This document shows positions 19,838 through 29,312 of a DNA stretch of 64,000 bases, one piece after another (the first letter of the stretch is position 1; each line of letters begins with the position of its first letter). Position numbers and translations under genes: made by a program. Below the pieces are notes generated by a model. That model was given only the letters and a program-made list of their open reading frames with translations. It ran no database searches and was not told the origin of the DNA. Origin of the DNA: Aestuariivirga litoralis. Its GTDB lineage: Bacteria; Pseudomonadota; Alphaproteobacteria; Rhizobiales; Aestuariivirgaceae. The stretch covers positions 50,672 to 114,671 of the forward strand of contig NZ_QKVK01000010.1 in assembly GCF_003234965.1 (NCBI RefSeq), read 5' to 3'.

Positions 19838-19868
19838 GGGTGCCCGCCGCAAGGCGGGCACCCTTTTT
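19838..19868 (+). terminator. Rho-independent terminator after substrate-binding protein copy 1
   Basis: Perfect 11-base stem GGGTGCCCGCC/GGCGGGCACCC with a GCAA tetraloop, followed by TTTTT. It ends the liv transcript before the second binding protein. Confidence 0.92.
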
Positions 19869-19938
19869 GTTGATAAAAAAAGATCAGGGCGGCGAACCAG
19901 GAGAAGGAGCGGAAAGTCTGCATTCAAGGAGAACGTGC

Positions 19939-21051
19939 ATGAAGAAGTATCTACTGGCCGGCGCCGCCATCGGCCTGGCCGCCGCGCTGAACGCCGGAAC
20001 GGCACTTGCCGACATCGCCGTGGCCTTCGTCGGCCCCATCACCGGCCAGGTCGCGGCGCTGGGCGAGCAGGGCCGCCAGGGCGCGCAGCGCGCCGTTGAC
20101 GACATCAACGCCGCCGGCGGCATCAATGGCGAGAAGCTGGTCCTCGAGATCGGCGATGACGCCTGCGACCCGAAGCAGGCCGTGAACGTCGCCAACCAGA
20201 TGGCCTCGAATGACGTGAAGTTCGTCGCCGGCCACCTGTGTTCCGGCGCCTCGATCCCCGCCTCCAAGGTCTATGAGGACGAGGGCATCCTGATGATCAC
20301 CCCCGCCTCCACCAACCCCAAGCTGACCGACGAGGGCGGCTGGAACGTGGCCCGTGTCTGCGGCCGCGACGACGCGCAGGGCAAGGTGGCGGGCGACTAC
20401 ATCGCCAAGGCCTTTGCCGGCAAGAAGGTCGCGATCATCGACGACAAGGGCGCCTATGGCAAAGGCCTGGCGGATGAAGCGAGGAAGGCGATGAATGCCG
20501 CCGGCCTCACCGAGGTGCTGAACGAGTCGATCAATGCCGGCGAGAAGGATTATTCCGCGCTGGTGTCGAAGCTCAAGGATGCCGGCGTCGAGGCGCTCTA
20601 TTTCGGCGGCTACCACCCCGAGGCGGGCCTGATCCTGAAGCAGATGTCGGAACAGGGCCTGAACGCCAAGATGTATTCGGCCGACGGCATGAACACGGCG
20701 GAGCTCTGGGCCATCGCGGGCCCGGCGGCCACCAACCTGTTCTTCACCTTCGCGCCCGACCCGCGCAAGAACCCGGCTGCGAACCAGATCGTCGACGCGT
20801 TCAAGAAGGCGGGCTACGACCCGGAGGGCTTCACCCTCTACACCTATGCCACCTTCCAGCTCTTCAAGGCGGCCGCTGAGGCCACCAAGACGACGGATGG
20901 CGAGAAGATCTCCGAATGGCTGCGCGCCGGCAACCCGGTCCAGACCGTGATCGGCGAGATCAAGCTCGACTCGAAGGGCGACGTCGTGAACCCGTCCTAT
21001 GTCTGGTACACCTTCAAGGACGGCAACTACACCGAAGCCAACATCCAGTAA
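19939..21051 (+). CDS. Branched-chain amino-acid ABC transporter substrate-binding protein, copy 2
   Basis: A 370-residue paralogue of the preceding binding protein, identical at most positions by eye, including the cysteine pair (DDACDPKQA, GHLCSG) and the C-terminal VWYTFKDGNY. Signal peptide MKKYLLAGAAIGLAAALNAG with cleavage after LA. AAGGAG lies about ten bases before the ATG at 19939. The differences concentrate around the ligand-cleft strands (MYSADGMN instead of MLSGDSMN), so specificity may differ. It probably shares the same permease. Confidence 0.9.
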   Translation: MKKYLLAGAAIGLAAALNAGTALADIAVAFVGPITGQVAALGEQGRQGAQRAVDDINAAGGINGEKLVLEIGDDACDPKQAVNVANQMASNDVKFVAGHLCSGASIPASKVYEDEGILMITPASTNPKLTDEGGWNVARVCGRDDAQGKVAGDYIAKAFAGKKVAIIDDKGAYGKGLADEARKAMNAAGLTEVLNESINAGEKDYSALVSKLKDAGVEALYFGGYHPEAGLILKQMSEQGLNAKMYSADGMNTAELWAIAGPAATNLFFTFAPDPRKNPAANQIVDAFKKAGYDPEGFTLYTYATFQLFKAAAEATKTTDGEKISEWLRAGNPVQTVIGEIKLDSKGDVVNPSYVWYTFKDGNYTEANIQ

Positions 21052-21059
21052 GCTTCGGA

Positions 21060-21185
21060 ACCTCCCAGACCACCCCTCCCCCTTGCGGGGAGGGGACAGG
21101 TTGGGGTGATGCCGGAAGCAGGTTTCATGCAGCCGTCACCCTGCACGCCCATCCTTGCCCCCTCCCCACAACAGGGAGGGAAATC
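21060..21185. repeat. Dispersed GC-rich repeat between binding-protein genes
   Basis: Holds CCCCTCCCCCTTGCGGGGAGGGG near its left end and CCCCCTCCCCACAACAGGGAGGG near its right end, separated by about 75 bases. Both halves are hairpins of a kind frequent between alphaproteobacterial genes. No gene is visible here. Confidence 0.55.
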
Positions 21186-21242
21186 GCTCCGATCGGGTCT
21201 CTTGTTGCGCCCTTGGGTCGAAGGCCCGATACTGCCCCCCAG

Positions 21243-22388
21243 ATGATGCTGAAGCCCGTCCGCCTTGCCCTCTTCCTGCTGTCCCTGCTGCTCAACCTGG
21301 CGGCGGCACGCGCCGACATCCTGATCGGCGCGGCGGCCCCCCTGTCGGGCCCCAACGCGGCGCTGGGCGAGCAATTGCGGCGTGGCGTGCAGAAGGCCGT
21401 CGACGACATCAACGCCACCGGCGGCATCCGCGGCGAGAAGCTTGCGGTGGACTTCGCCGATGACGGTTGCGACCCGCGCAAGGCCATCGACGTGGCCACC
21501 GGCTTCGTATCGGCAGGCGTCAAGGCGGTGATCGGGCATTATTGCTCAGGCGCCTCGATCCCGGCCTCCAAGGTCTATCAGAAGGCCGGCATCCTGCAGA
21601 TCAGCCCGGCCTCCACCAATCCGAAATTCACCGACGAGGGCGGCTGGAACGTCGTCCGCCTGGTGCCGCGCGACGATGCCCAGGCCGGGGCCGCCGCAGC
21701 CCTGGTGGTGGACCGCTTCCCCGGCCGCAAGGTCGCCATCCTCAGCGACCAGTCGCCGGGCTTCACCGCACTTGCCGCCCGCTTCGCGATGGCCCTCCAG
21801 CAGAAGGGCGTGACCCCGGCGCTGCAGCAGGCCTTCAAGGCTGGCACCAAGGACTTCGCGCCCCTCGCGCGGCAGGTGGCGGAGTCGGGTGCGGGCGTCG
21901 TCTACCTGGCAGGCTCCTATGTCGAAGGCGGCCTCATCGCACAGGCGCTGCGGGCCGCAGGCTCGCAGGCACAGATCATATCGGGCGACTCGCTCGTCAC
22001 CGAGGACTATGGCAACCAGGCCAAGGCGGCGGCCGAGGGCACGCTCTCGTCCTTCACCTTTGATGCGCGCAAGTTTCCCTCGGCCCAGGGCCTCGTGCAG
22101 CGCTTCCGCGACGCCGACCAGAACCCCGAGGGCTTCACGCTCTATGCCTATGCCGCCGTGCAGGCGCTGGCCGCCGCGGCCGAGGCGACGGGCACGCTGG
22201 ACAGCACCCGCCTAGCCGAATGGCTGCGCGGCGGCAACCGGTTCGACACGGTGGTGGGCCCCCTCAGCTTCGATGCCCGGGGCGACCTCACGGCGCCCGC
22301 CATCGCCTGGTTCAAGTGGGTCGACGGCCGCTATGTCGAGGTCGACGCCCGCACCCTCGCCCCACCCCTTCTCGACACAACGCCCTGA
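21243..22388 (+). CDS. Branched-chain amino-acid ABC transporter substrate-binding protein, copy 3 (divergent)
   Basis: A 381-residue third member of the same family, clearly more diverged than the first two. It has a signal peptide ending AARA-DILIG, the two family cysteines (DDGCDPRKA, GHYCSG) and the NPKFTDEGGWNVVRL segment. Copy 2's C-terminal AEWLRGGNRFDTVVGPLSFD equivalent is retained. Paired ATGs at 21243 and 21246 are both possible starts. Probably an additional specificity for LivHMGF; no other permease is nearby. Confidence 0.87.
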   Translation: MMLKPVRLALFLLSLLLNLAAARADILIGAAAPLSGPNAALGEQLRRGVQKAVDDINATGGIRGEKLAVDFADDGCDPRKAIDVATGFVSAGVKAVIGHYCSGASIPASKVYQKAGILQISPASTNPKFTDEGGWNVVRLVPRDDAQAGAAAALVVDRFPGRKVAILSDQSPGFTALAARFAMALQQKGVTPALQQAFKAGTKDFAPLARQVAESGAGVVYLAGSYVEGGLIAQALRAAGSQAQIISGDSLVTEDYGNQAKAAAEGTLSSFTFDARKFPSAQGLVQRFRDADQNPEGFTLYAYAAVQALAAAAEATGTLDSTRLAEWLRGGNRFDTVVGPLSFDARGDLTAPAIAWFKWVDGRYVEVDARTLAPPLLDTTP

Positions 22389-22400
22389 CGGAGCCTTCCC

Positions 22401-22637
22401 ATGCGTGCCTTCTTCGTCCAGATCAAATGCGAACTCGGCAAGTCCTATGACGTGGCCACGGCCATCGCCGATGCCGAGATCGCGTCGGAAATCTATTCCA
22501 CTGCAGGAGGTTGGGACCTTCTGGTGAAGTTCTACCTGAAGGAGGATGAGGACGTGGGCCAGTTCGTCTCCAACCAGATACAGACCATCCCGGGGATCCG
22601 CGACACCTATACCCTCATCACCTTCAAGGCCTTCTGA
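22401..22637 (+). CDS. Stand-alone Lrp/AsnC ligand-binding (RAM) domain protein
   Basis: A 78-residue protein that is just the effector-binding domain of Lrp/AsnC regulators (MRAFFVQIKCELGKSYDVA...GGWDLLVKFYLKEDEDVGQFV...TIPGIRDTYTLITFKAF), with no DNA-binding helix-turn-helix. Such solo domains assemble into rings, bind amino acids and may modulate full-length Lrp-type regulators. Its position right after three amino-acid binding proteins, 12 bases downstream, fits amino-acid sensing. Confidence 0.85.
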   Translation: MRAFFVQIKCELGKSYDVATAIADAEIASEIYSTAGGWDLLVKFYLKEDEDVGQFVSNQIQTIPGIRDTYTLITFKAF

Positions 22638-22640
22638 GCC

Positions 22641-23384
22641 ATGCGCGCCCTCGCCCTCCTCGCCTGCCTCATCCTCGGCTCCACCCCTGCGCTGGCGGCC
22701 GACGGGGCGGCCTTCAACCCGATCGGCTATTCGCCCGACAGCCGCTATTTCGCCTTCGAGCAGTATGGCGTTCAGGACGGCTCGGGCTTTCCCTACTGGG
22801 ACGTCTTCGTCGTCGACCTCAAGTCGAATGAGTGGGTCAAGGGTTCGCCCTACCGCGCCCTGCTGGAGAGCGAGACGGCGAAGCCCGCCGCCGCGCGCGA
22901 CCAGGCCCGGGCCGCCGCCGCACCCTCCCTCAAGGAGCTGGACATCACCCAGCCCGCCCAGCTGATCGCCGCCAACCCGGCGACCGAAGCCGTGCCCGAG
23001 CGCGAGCGCCTGACCTTTGACCGCTGGTATGAAAGCCTCGGCGCGCGCTCCGGCGAGAAGAGCCAGCTCGGCGTGCGCTTCGAACTCGCGGTGGAGAAGA
23101 TCCCGCTGCCCCGCCCGGCCAAGTGTCCGGAGGGCGATGGCGACAGCTTCGGCGTCCGCGTCAGCCTCAAGGACCTGCAGACCAACACCAGCCGCGTCAT
23201 CCACGAGGACAAGGCGATCCCCGACAGCCGCAACTGTCCCGCCGCCTATGACGTGGCCGCCGTGGTGGCGCAGACCGGCTTTCCCACCACCGACCGGCTG
23301 GTGGCACTGATCGGCGTCTATGCCCGCGGCTTCGAGGGCCTGAACCACCGCTTCATCGCGGTGCCCTTCACGATCAGCGACTGA
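22641..23384 (+). CDS. Secreted DUF2259-type protein
   Basis: A 247-residue protein with a signal peptide ending ALA-ADGAA near residue 20. The mature N-terminus FNPIGYSPDSRYFAFEQYGVQDGSGFPYWDVFVVDL matches my memory of the predicted secreted family DUF2259. A middle region (residues 75-100) is alanine-rich. Probably periplasmic; function unknown. It follows the solo Lrp-domain gene by three bases and likely shares its transcript. Confidence 0.75.
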   Translation: MRALALLACLILGSTPALAADGAAFNPIGYSPDSRYFAFEQYGVQDGSGFPYWDVFVVDLKSNEWVKGSPYRALLESETAKPAAARDQARAAAAPSLKELDITQPAQLIAANPATEAVPERERLTFDRWYESLGARSGEKSQLGVRFELAVEKIPLPRPAKCPEGDGDSFGVRVSLKDLQTNTSRVIHEDKAIPDSRNCPAAYDVAAVVAQTGFPTTDRLVALIGVYARGFEGLNHRFIAVPFTISD

Positions 23385-23480
23385 GAAGGGGCCCGACAGG
23401 GCGGATGAGGGCCAACTTCGCACTCGCACAAGACCCCGCGATTTGTTAAGCGGGCGCCATCCCATTTGAGAGGCGACCCC

Positions 23481-24788
<1,308 letters not shown>

Positions 24789-25385
24789 TCAGCCGAGCGG
24801 CAGGAACCACAGCGCCAGGAAGGGCTCATCGTGCGAGCGCATAGCGTGGAGGATGCCCGGCGGGTTGTAGATGAGCCCGCCCGGCCCCGGCGCGGTCCAG
24901 TCCATCTCCGCATTCCACCATTCGCCGGGTGACAGCGCGATATAGACCTCCTCCGGCGGGTGGTCGTGATCGGGGTAGACGATGCCGGGCGCCATCACGG
25001 TGACACCGATCCACGCATCCTCGCGCTGCTCGAGGCCGCCGGGGCCAACCAGCACGGCATTGGCATGGCCGCTGAAGAATGGCTCGCCCACCGCTTCGGC
25101 GTTCCTGCGCCGCGTCCATTGGAGCCGTCCTTCCACGGCGGCAAAGGCGCTGGCCATCTCGGGAAGCGGCGAGGCCTCTGCCGCCAGCCCCGCCAATGCC
25201 GCCCCGATGTTGTGATGGCAGACCGGAAGCCGCTGCGCCGCGACGGCGCCAATCGGTCCCTCCCCGGCGCGCAGGCGTTCGAACACGCGCTGGCCCGCCG
25301 CCATGGCCCGCGGATCTCCGGAGGATGCGATGATCCGCTCCGAGAGATCGATAAGCTGCTGCAGGTTGCTGTCACGTAGCGTCAT
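24789..25385 (-). CDS. Cupin protein of the DMSP-lyase (DddL/DddQ/DddW) family
   Basis: A 198-residue protein with a C-terminal cupin. Metal-binding motif 1 is His140-x-His142-x3-Glu146-x-Tyr148 (YPDHDHPPEEVYIALSPGEWW) and motif 2 gives His180 (YNPPGILHAMRSHDEPFLALW). This pattern, including the tyrosine that acts as base in DddQ-type enzymes, is that of dimethylsulfoniopropionate lyases, which cleave DMSP to dimethyl sulfide and acrylate. Family members in terrestrial bacteria often have unproven or weak DMSP activity, so the substrate is uncertain. It is convergent with purB with no spacer and has no sulfur-metabolism neighbours. Confidence 0.7.
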   Translation of the reverse strand: MTLRDSNLQQLIDLSERIIASSGDPRAMAAGQRVFERLRAGEGPIGAVAAQRLPVCHHNIGAALAGLAAEASPLPEMASAFAAVEGRLQWTRRRNAEAVGEPFFSGHANAVLVGPGGLEQREDAWIGVTVMAPGIVYPDHDHPPEEVYIALSPGEWWNAEMDWTAPGPGGLIYNPPGILHAMRSHDEPFLALWFLPLG

Positions 25386-25561
25386 GTGAGCTCGCTATCC
25401 CCTTACCCCCGCCTGGTCAAGAAAAGCCATTTCAGCGACCAATTCTCGTCTTAATTGTAGCGCGTTGTACACGCCGTCGTTGCAGATCGAACAAACACAG
25501 CGACACAACTGTGGTCCCCAAGCGGGGGGTCCATGCAATGCAACTTGATTTGGGGATACTC

Positions 25562-26272
25562 ATGAAATTTATCCTGCTGGCCGCAGCCACCACCCTGGCT
25601 GTTGCAGCCGCCACACCGGCAGCCCAAGCGGCCGATCCGACCGGCTCGTATGACTGGAGCGGATTCTATGCCGGCGTGAATGCCGGCGCCGCCTTCAACA
25701 ACAGCAATGTCACCAGCAAGGTCACTGGCAGCGCCGCCTGGATAAGCGACAGCGACGGCTCAAGCGACGAGCAGGGCGCCAGCTTCACCGGCGGCGGCAT
25801 GCTGGGCTACAACTGGCAGATCGACCGGCTGGTGCTCGGCATCGAGACCGACATCAACTACGGCGGCTTCGACGAAAGCCACAACACCACCTATCCCGGC
25901 CTGATCGGCGCAAGTGGCGCTGTCTCCAACAACTTTTCCTACCAGTCAGACTGGTTCGGAACGCTGCGCGGCCGCCTTGGCTATGCCATGGACAACGTGC
26001 TGATCTACGGCACCGGCGGCCTGGCCTACGGAACGCTCGAAACCAAGACACGGTTCGGCGAGAACAAGAGCAACAGCGACTGGCTGGCCCTCGGCTGGAC
26101 CGCCGGCGGCGGCATCGAATACGGCATCGACAAGTGGTCTCTCGGCCTCGAATACCTCTATGTCGATCTCGGCTCCGACAGTTTTTCGATGAGCGATACG
26201 GACTATACGCTGAAGAACGAGGTCGACTATCGCTTCAGCGTGGTGCGCGCCACGGCCAAGTATAACTTCTGA
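25562..26272 (+). CDS. Outer-membrane beta-barrel protein (Omp25/Omp31 type)
   Basis: A 236-residue protein with a signal peptide ending AAQA-ADPTG and the alphaproteobacterial barrel opening YDWSGFYAGVNAGAAF. Alternating beta strands follow, ending in RATAKYNF with a C-terminal phenylalanine, the outer-membrane insertion signal. Typical of eight-stranded surface porin-like proteins of Rhizobiales. The upstream gap of about 175 bases probably carries its promoter. The start at 25562 places the signal peptide correctly. Confidence 0.87.
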   Translation: MKFILLAAATTLAVAAATPAAQAADPTGSYDWSGFYAGVNAGAAFNNSNVTSKVTGSAAWISDSDGSSDEQGASFTGGGMLGYNWQIDRLVLGIETDINYGGFDESHNTTYPGLIGASGAVSNNFSYQSDWFGTLRGRLGYAMDNVLIYGTGGLAYGTLETKTRFGENKSNSDWLALGWTAGGGIEYGIDKWSLGLEYLYVDLGSDSFSMSDTDYTLKNEVDYRFSVVRATAKYNF

Positions 26273-26280
26273 CCAGGAAA

Positions 26281-26303
26281 GGCCCGGCGCCCGGCGCCGG
26301 GCC
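26281..26303. terminator. Bidirectional GC-rich hairpin between convergent genes
   Basis: Perfect ten-base stem GGCCCGGCGC/GCGCCGGGCC with a three-base loop, between the barrel gene and the convergent small-protein gene. No T-run follows, so factor-independent termination is only likely. Confidence 0.5.
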
Positions 26304-26308
26304 GAACG

Positions 26309-26641
26309 TCAGTTCAGGTTGTCCTGGAGGGCTGTCACCAGCCAGTCGCGGTCGATGAGGCTGTGCCAGTAGTTCAGCGTGCAGGACAGCGGCACCGGGA
26401 TGTCCGGGTTGCGCTGGCGCGAGAACTCGGCGGCGATCTTGCCCTTGCCGGAGCGCAGCAGCTGGCGGGCCAGAGCCGCGATGATCAGACCCTCGGGTCC
26501 GCCGTCGCGCGCCATCAGCGTCACGGCCCGGCGTTCCAGCGCCTTGCATGACGTGCGGGTGTTCTCGTTGACCAGCGGATAGGCAAGGAACACCGCCAGG
26601 ACGGCAGCCACCAGCACCAGCAGAATCACGGCTTTCTTCAT
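26309..26641 (-). CDS. Small membrane-anchored protein of unknown function
   Basis: A 110-residue protein with an N-terminal hydrophobic segment (AVILLVLVAAVLAVFLAYPLV) that is either a signal anchor or a signal peptide, then a soluble part with two cysteines (TSCKALERR, SCTLNYW). No family recognised. It is followed downstream only by the barrel gene's hairpin and preceded by the DUF305 gene 42 bases away. Confidence 0.6.
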   Translation of the reverse strand: MKKAVILLVLVAAVLAVFLAYPLVNENTRTSCKALERRAVTLMARDGGPEGLIIAALARQLLRSGKGKIAAEFSRQRNPDIPVPLSCTLNYWHSLIDRDWLVTALQDNLN

Positions 26642-26683
26642 CCGACCGGTCTAGCGCCGGAGGCCGCGGCCAATCAACCTCCG

Positions 26684-27091
26684 CTATTTCGGGTGGGCGT
26701 CCAGCCAGGCCTGCATCGTCACGATCTCGCCAGCCTGCGCCGCGCGCATCCTGCCCGCCATGTCACGGATCTTCGGGTCGACCGCCTTCTGCGCCATGAG
26801 CACGTCGATCATGTCGATTGCCGACTGGTGGTGCAGGATCATGATGCGCACGAAGTCGCCGCTGGCATCGCCCGTCATCTCGGTCTTCATCAGGGCCTGT
26901 TGCATGGCCTGCATGGCCTTCATGTAGCCGCGGTCGGCCTCGGACAGTTCCGAACCGGCCTTCATCGTCAGCATGCCGAGCATGCTGTCTTCCGCGGCCT
27001 CCTGCCCGCGGGCCGGCACGGCCACATCGTCGGCGGCCACCGGCAGCGCCATGAGCACGAGTGCCATGGCAATCAGCGCTGTTCTCTTCAT
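26684..27091 (-). CDS. DUF305 family secreted protein
   Basis: A 135-residue protein with a signal peptide ending PVAA-DDVAV. The mature part has the DUF305 pattern, a helical bundle with FVRIMILHHQSAIDMIDVLMAQ and a C-terminal EIVTMQAWL. DUF305 proteins are ferritin-like periplasmic proteins, often found near copper or metal-handling genes; the methionine- and histidine-rich helices suggest metal binding. No metal genes adjoin here, so the role is open. Confidence 0.85.
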   Translation of the reverse strand: MKRTALIAMALVLMALPVAADDVAVPARGQEAAEDSMLGMLTMKAGSELSEADRGYMKAMQAMQQALMKTEMTGDASGDFVRIMILHHQSAIDMIDVLMAQKAVDPKIRDMAGRMRAAQAGEIVTMQAWLDAHPK

Positions 27092-27118
27092 CTCTGCAAC
27101 TCCGCTTCGAGCAGAAAC

Positions 27119-27150
27119 GAAAATGGGGGAGGCGGTGTTCCGCCTCCCCC
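27119..27150 (-). terminator. Terminator of the L,D-transpeptidase gene
   Basis: Read on the minus strand: 11-base stem GGGGGAGGCGG/CCGCCTCCCCC with a four-base loop, followed by ATTTTCG. It lies just downstream of the L,D-transpeptidase stop. Confidence 0.75.
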
Positions 27151-27173
27151 GTGAACAGGGCCCTGCCGGGCAA

Positions 27174-27626
27174 TCAGTTGCTGATGGTGATGCGCGTCGA
27201 CTTCAGGCCGTGCTTCTGCACCAGCGAATAGAGCTTCGCCGCGTTCTGCGGGTGAAGCCTGATGCAGCCATGCGAGGCCGGGCGGCCGAGCTGGTTGATG
27301 TAATAGGTGGCATGGATCGCGTAGCCGCCGAGGAAGAAAATCGAATTCGGCATAGGCGAATTGTCGTATTTGCGCGAGTAGTGCATCTTCTTCAGCATGA
27401 AGGGCCGCCACGAGCCGCGCGGCGTGTAGTAGCCGTCGCGCGCCGTCGACACTTTCCAGCGGCCATAGGTCCAGCCATTGACATCCACCGTCATGGTCTG
27501 GTTCGAGATGTCGACCAGGATCTCGACCTCGGGTGCGGGCTTGGTCTTGGCGGTTGCACCCTCGATGCCCGCGCTGGCCCCTGCCAGCATGATCAGCCCC
27601 ACGAACAGGGCAAGCAGCTTCTTCAT
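27174..27626 (-). CDS. L,D-transpeptidase (YkuD domain)
   Basis: A 150-residue periplasmic cell-wall enzyme with a signal peptide (MKKLLALFVGLIMLAGASAG) and a YkuD domain whose active-site motif is HATYYINQLGRPASHGCIRL, catalytic Cys121. It forms 3-3 peptidoglycan crosslinks or attaches proteins to peptidoglycan. Start 27626 is chosen because the signal peptide begins there. The next gene on the same strand starts upstream with 28 bases between. Confidence 0.9.
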   Translation of the reverse strand: MKKLLALFVGLIMLAGASAGIEGATAKTKPAPEVEILVDISNQTMTVDVNGWTYGRWKVSTARDGYYTPRGSWRPFMLKKMHYSRKYDNSPMPNSIFFLGGYAIHATYYINQLGRPASHGCIRLHPQNAAKLYSLVQKHGLKSTRITISN

Positions 27627-27654
27627 TGCTTCGTCTCCGTCCCCAGCCCGGCGT

Positions 27655-28902
27655 TCAGCCCCCATCCTCATGGAGGAATTCCCGGCCAATCTTCACCCGG
27701 CGATGGCCATCATAGCGGATTATGTCGGCCGTGGCGTAAGTTTCGGTTAACGTGGCGGGCAGGAAGCTGCCGGTCCCCACCATGTCGAGGGGCGCGCGCG
27801 CGGCACCCATGATCTGGCACTTCTGCGGGTCGAAACCGGAGGATCCCACAATCGTGGCCTGTCCGTAGCCGGCCCCGTCCAGCGCGCGCCGCACATGGAT
27901 GATGGCCGCCGCCGACACGCCCTTGCCGAACAGGATGCGGCGCACCTTGTCGACGAGGATGTTGTTGGGATCGAGCTGGAAGGCCCTGCCCCCCAGCACC
28001 TGCTCGACGATGTTGTATTCGCCATGGACCCCCAGCCACTGGCCAACCGTGTCCACCGACTTCTCGTAGTCGAGCCCCTCGGCGAAGCGGCCGCCATGGG
28101 TGTCGAGCCTGACGCCGAAGCTCTTGCCCTGGGCGTCGAGCTTCGCCTCGTCGTAGAACCAGCGCGCGCAGCGGATCGCGTCGGTCACCTCATGGCCCGT
28201 ATAGTCGACGAGGGCCGTGAGGTTCTTTACCTCCGGCAGCGTCCGGGCAAACATCTGCATCGCCTTCAGCACGTCGCCATCGGTGTAGCCGACCAGGGCA
28301 TGGGGCATGGTGCCCATGCCCGCGCTGGCACCGAAGAAGGGAGCTGTCAGGTCCTGCGAAGAGCCGATGAAACCCCTGACCTCCGGGTCGGCACGCTTCG
28401 CCGCAGCGGAGCCGACGGCCGCGCCATAGGCAGCGAGGATGTTCATCTCGGCACCCGAACCATGGCGGGCATGCATGTCCATGAAGGCCGCCGACGGAAT
28501 GGCGCGGCACATCTCGTAGGCATTGTTGGCGGAGACGCAGGGAAAGCCGACCTTCTGCAGCATCAGCGTCTCGACCTCGGAGAGCTTCTGCATCGAGCCG
28601 GTGATCTCCAGCATCTTCGATTCGGACGGCACGATGTCGCCTTCCGCATAGAAGCGCCTGATCTCCACGTCCGGCACGAAATGGCGGATCACGCGGATCG
28701 CCGGCTCGAGGGCCGCCACCACGCGGCGGCGCATGAACACGGCGAAGGTGACCTTCGAATCGCCGTTCGCCGCCACGATGCGGCTGGTATTGGTGAAGTA
28801 CTTGTCGGTCTGCGCGGCGACGGGGCCGGCGCAGAGCGCAAGGGCGATGAGGCGGTCGAGGATCGCCTCAGCGCCGGGAATGAGGGAAGCACGCTGATCC
28901 AT
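27655..28902 (-). CDS. Nicotinate phosphoribosyltransferase-like protein
   Basis: A 415-residue enzyme of the nicotinate/quinolinate phosphoribosyltransferase superfamily. Recognisable parts are the N-terminal TDKYFTNTSRI, MLEITGSMQKLSEVETLML, the RHGSGAEMNILAAYGA region, and the phosphate-binding barrel strands VRLDTHGGRF and ATIVGSSGFDP. It should make nicotinate mononucleotide from nicotinate and PRPP for NAD salvage, and resembles the archaeal-type subgroup more than E. coli PncB. Start 28902 was chosen because upstream codons have no family character. Confidence 0.75.
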   Translation of the reverse strand: MDQRASLIPGAEAILDRLIALALCAGPVAAQTDKYFTNTSRIVAANGDSKVTFAVFMRRRVVAALEPAIRVIRHFVPDVEIRRFYAEGDIVPSESKMLEITGSMQKLSEVETLMLQKVGFPCVSANNAYEMCRAIPSAAFMDMHARHGSGAEMNILAAYGAAVGSAAAKRADPEVRGFIGSSQDLTAPFFGASAGMGTMPHALVGYTDGDVLKAMQMFARTLPEVKNLTALVDYTGHEVTDAIRCARWFYDEAKLDAQGKSFGVRLDTHGGRFAEGLDYEKSVDTVGQWLGVHGEYNIVEQVLGGRAFQLDPNNILVDKVRRILFGKGVSAAAIIHVRRALDGAGYGQATIVGSSGFDPQKCQIMGAARAPLDMVGTGSFLPATLTETYATADIIRYDGHRRVKIGREFLHEDGG

Positions 28903-28979
28903 GATGGCGCCCACCTTGGCGCGGAACGCGCCGAGCGTCAAACCATGGGCTGGCCCGGCTGCCGAAAAAGGGCGGGGGC

Positions 28980-29255
28980 CTATTCCTTCTTGCAGTCCGT
29001 GCCGGCCGCGCACTCGGTCGCCGCCTCCGGCTGGGCTTCCGTGCCCGGCTGCTCGGTCTCGCTGCCATCCTGGTCGCCGCTCTTCTGGCCGTCTTCGGAC
29101 TTGTCCTCGCCGCCCCCGGAATTGTCATCGCCCTTGTCACTGCCGCCGCCCGAGCCGTCCTTGGCGAAAGCTGCGCGGAGGGGCGCCAATGCGGGAACGG
29201 CGATCACGGACAAGACAGCAAGTCCGAGCAAGGAAAGCATGGTCCTGCGGTTCAT
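28980..29255 (-). CDS. Secreted low-complexity acidic protein
   Basis: A 91-residue protein with a signal peptide (MNRRTMLSLLGLAVLSVIAV, cleavage near AFA-KDG) followed by an almost pure glycine/serine/aspartate/lysine/glutamate sequence and two cysteines near the end (ECAAGTDCKKE). The N-terminal MNRRTML resembles twin-arginine signals. Such composition suggests a disordered periplasmic or surface protein, perhaps ion binding. No family recognised. Confidence 0.5.
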   Translation of the reverse strand: MNRRTMLSLLGLAVLSVIAVPALAPLRAAFAKDGSGGGSDKGDDNSGGGEDKSEDGQKSGDQDGSETEQPGTEAQPEAATECAAGTDCKKE

Positions 29256-29312
29256 GGCTGCTCCATCACGGTTTGGTCGGATGCCTTCAGCCCAAAACTA
29301 GATTGGCCAGCC

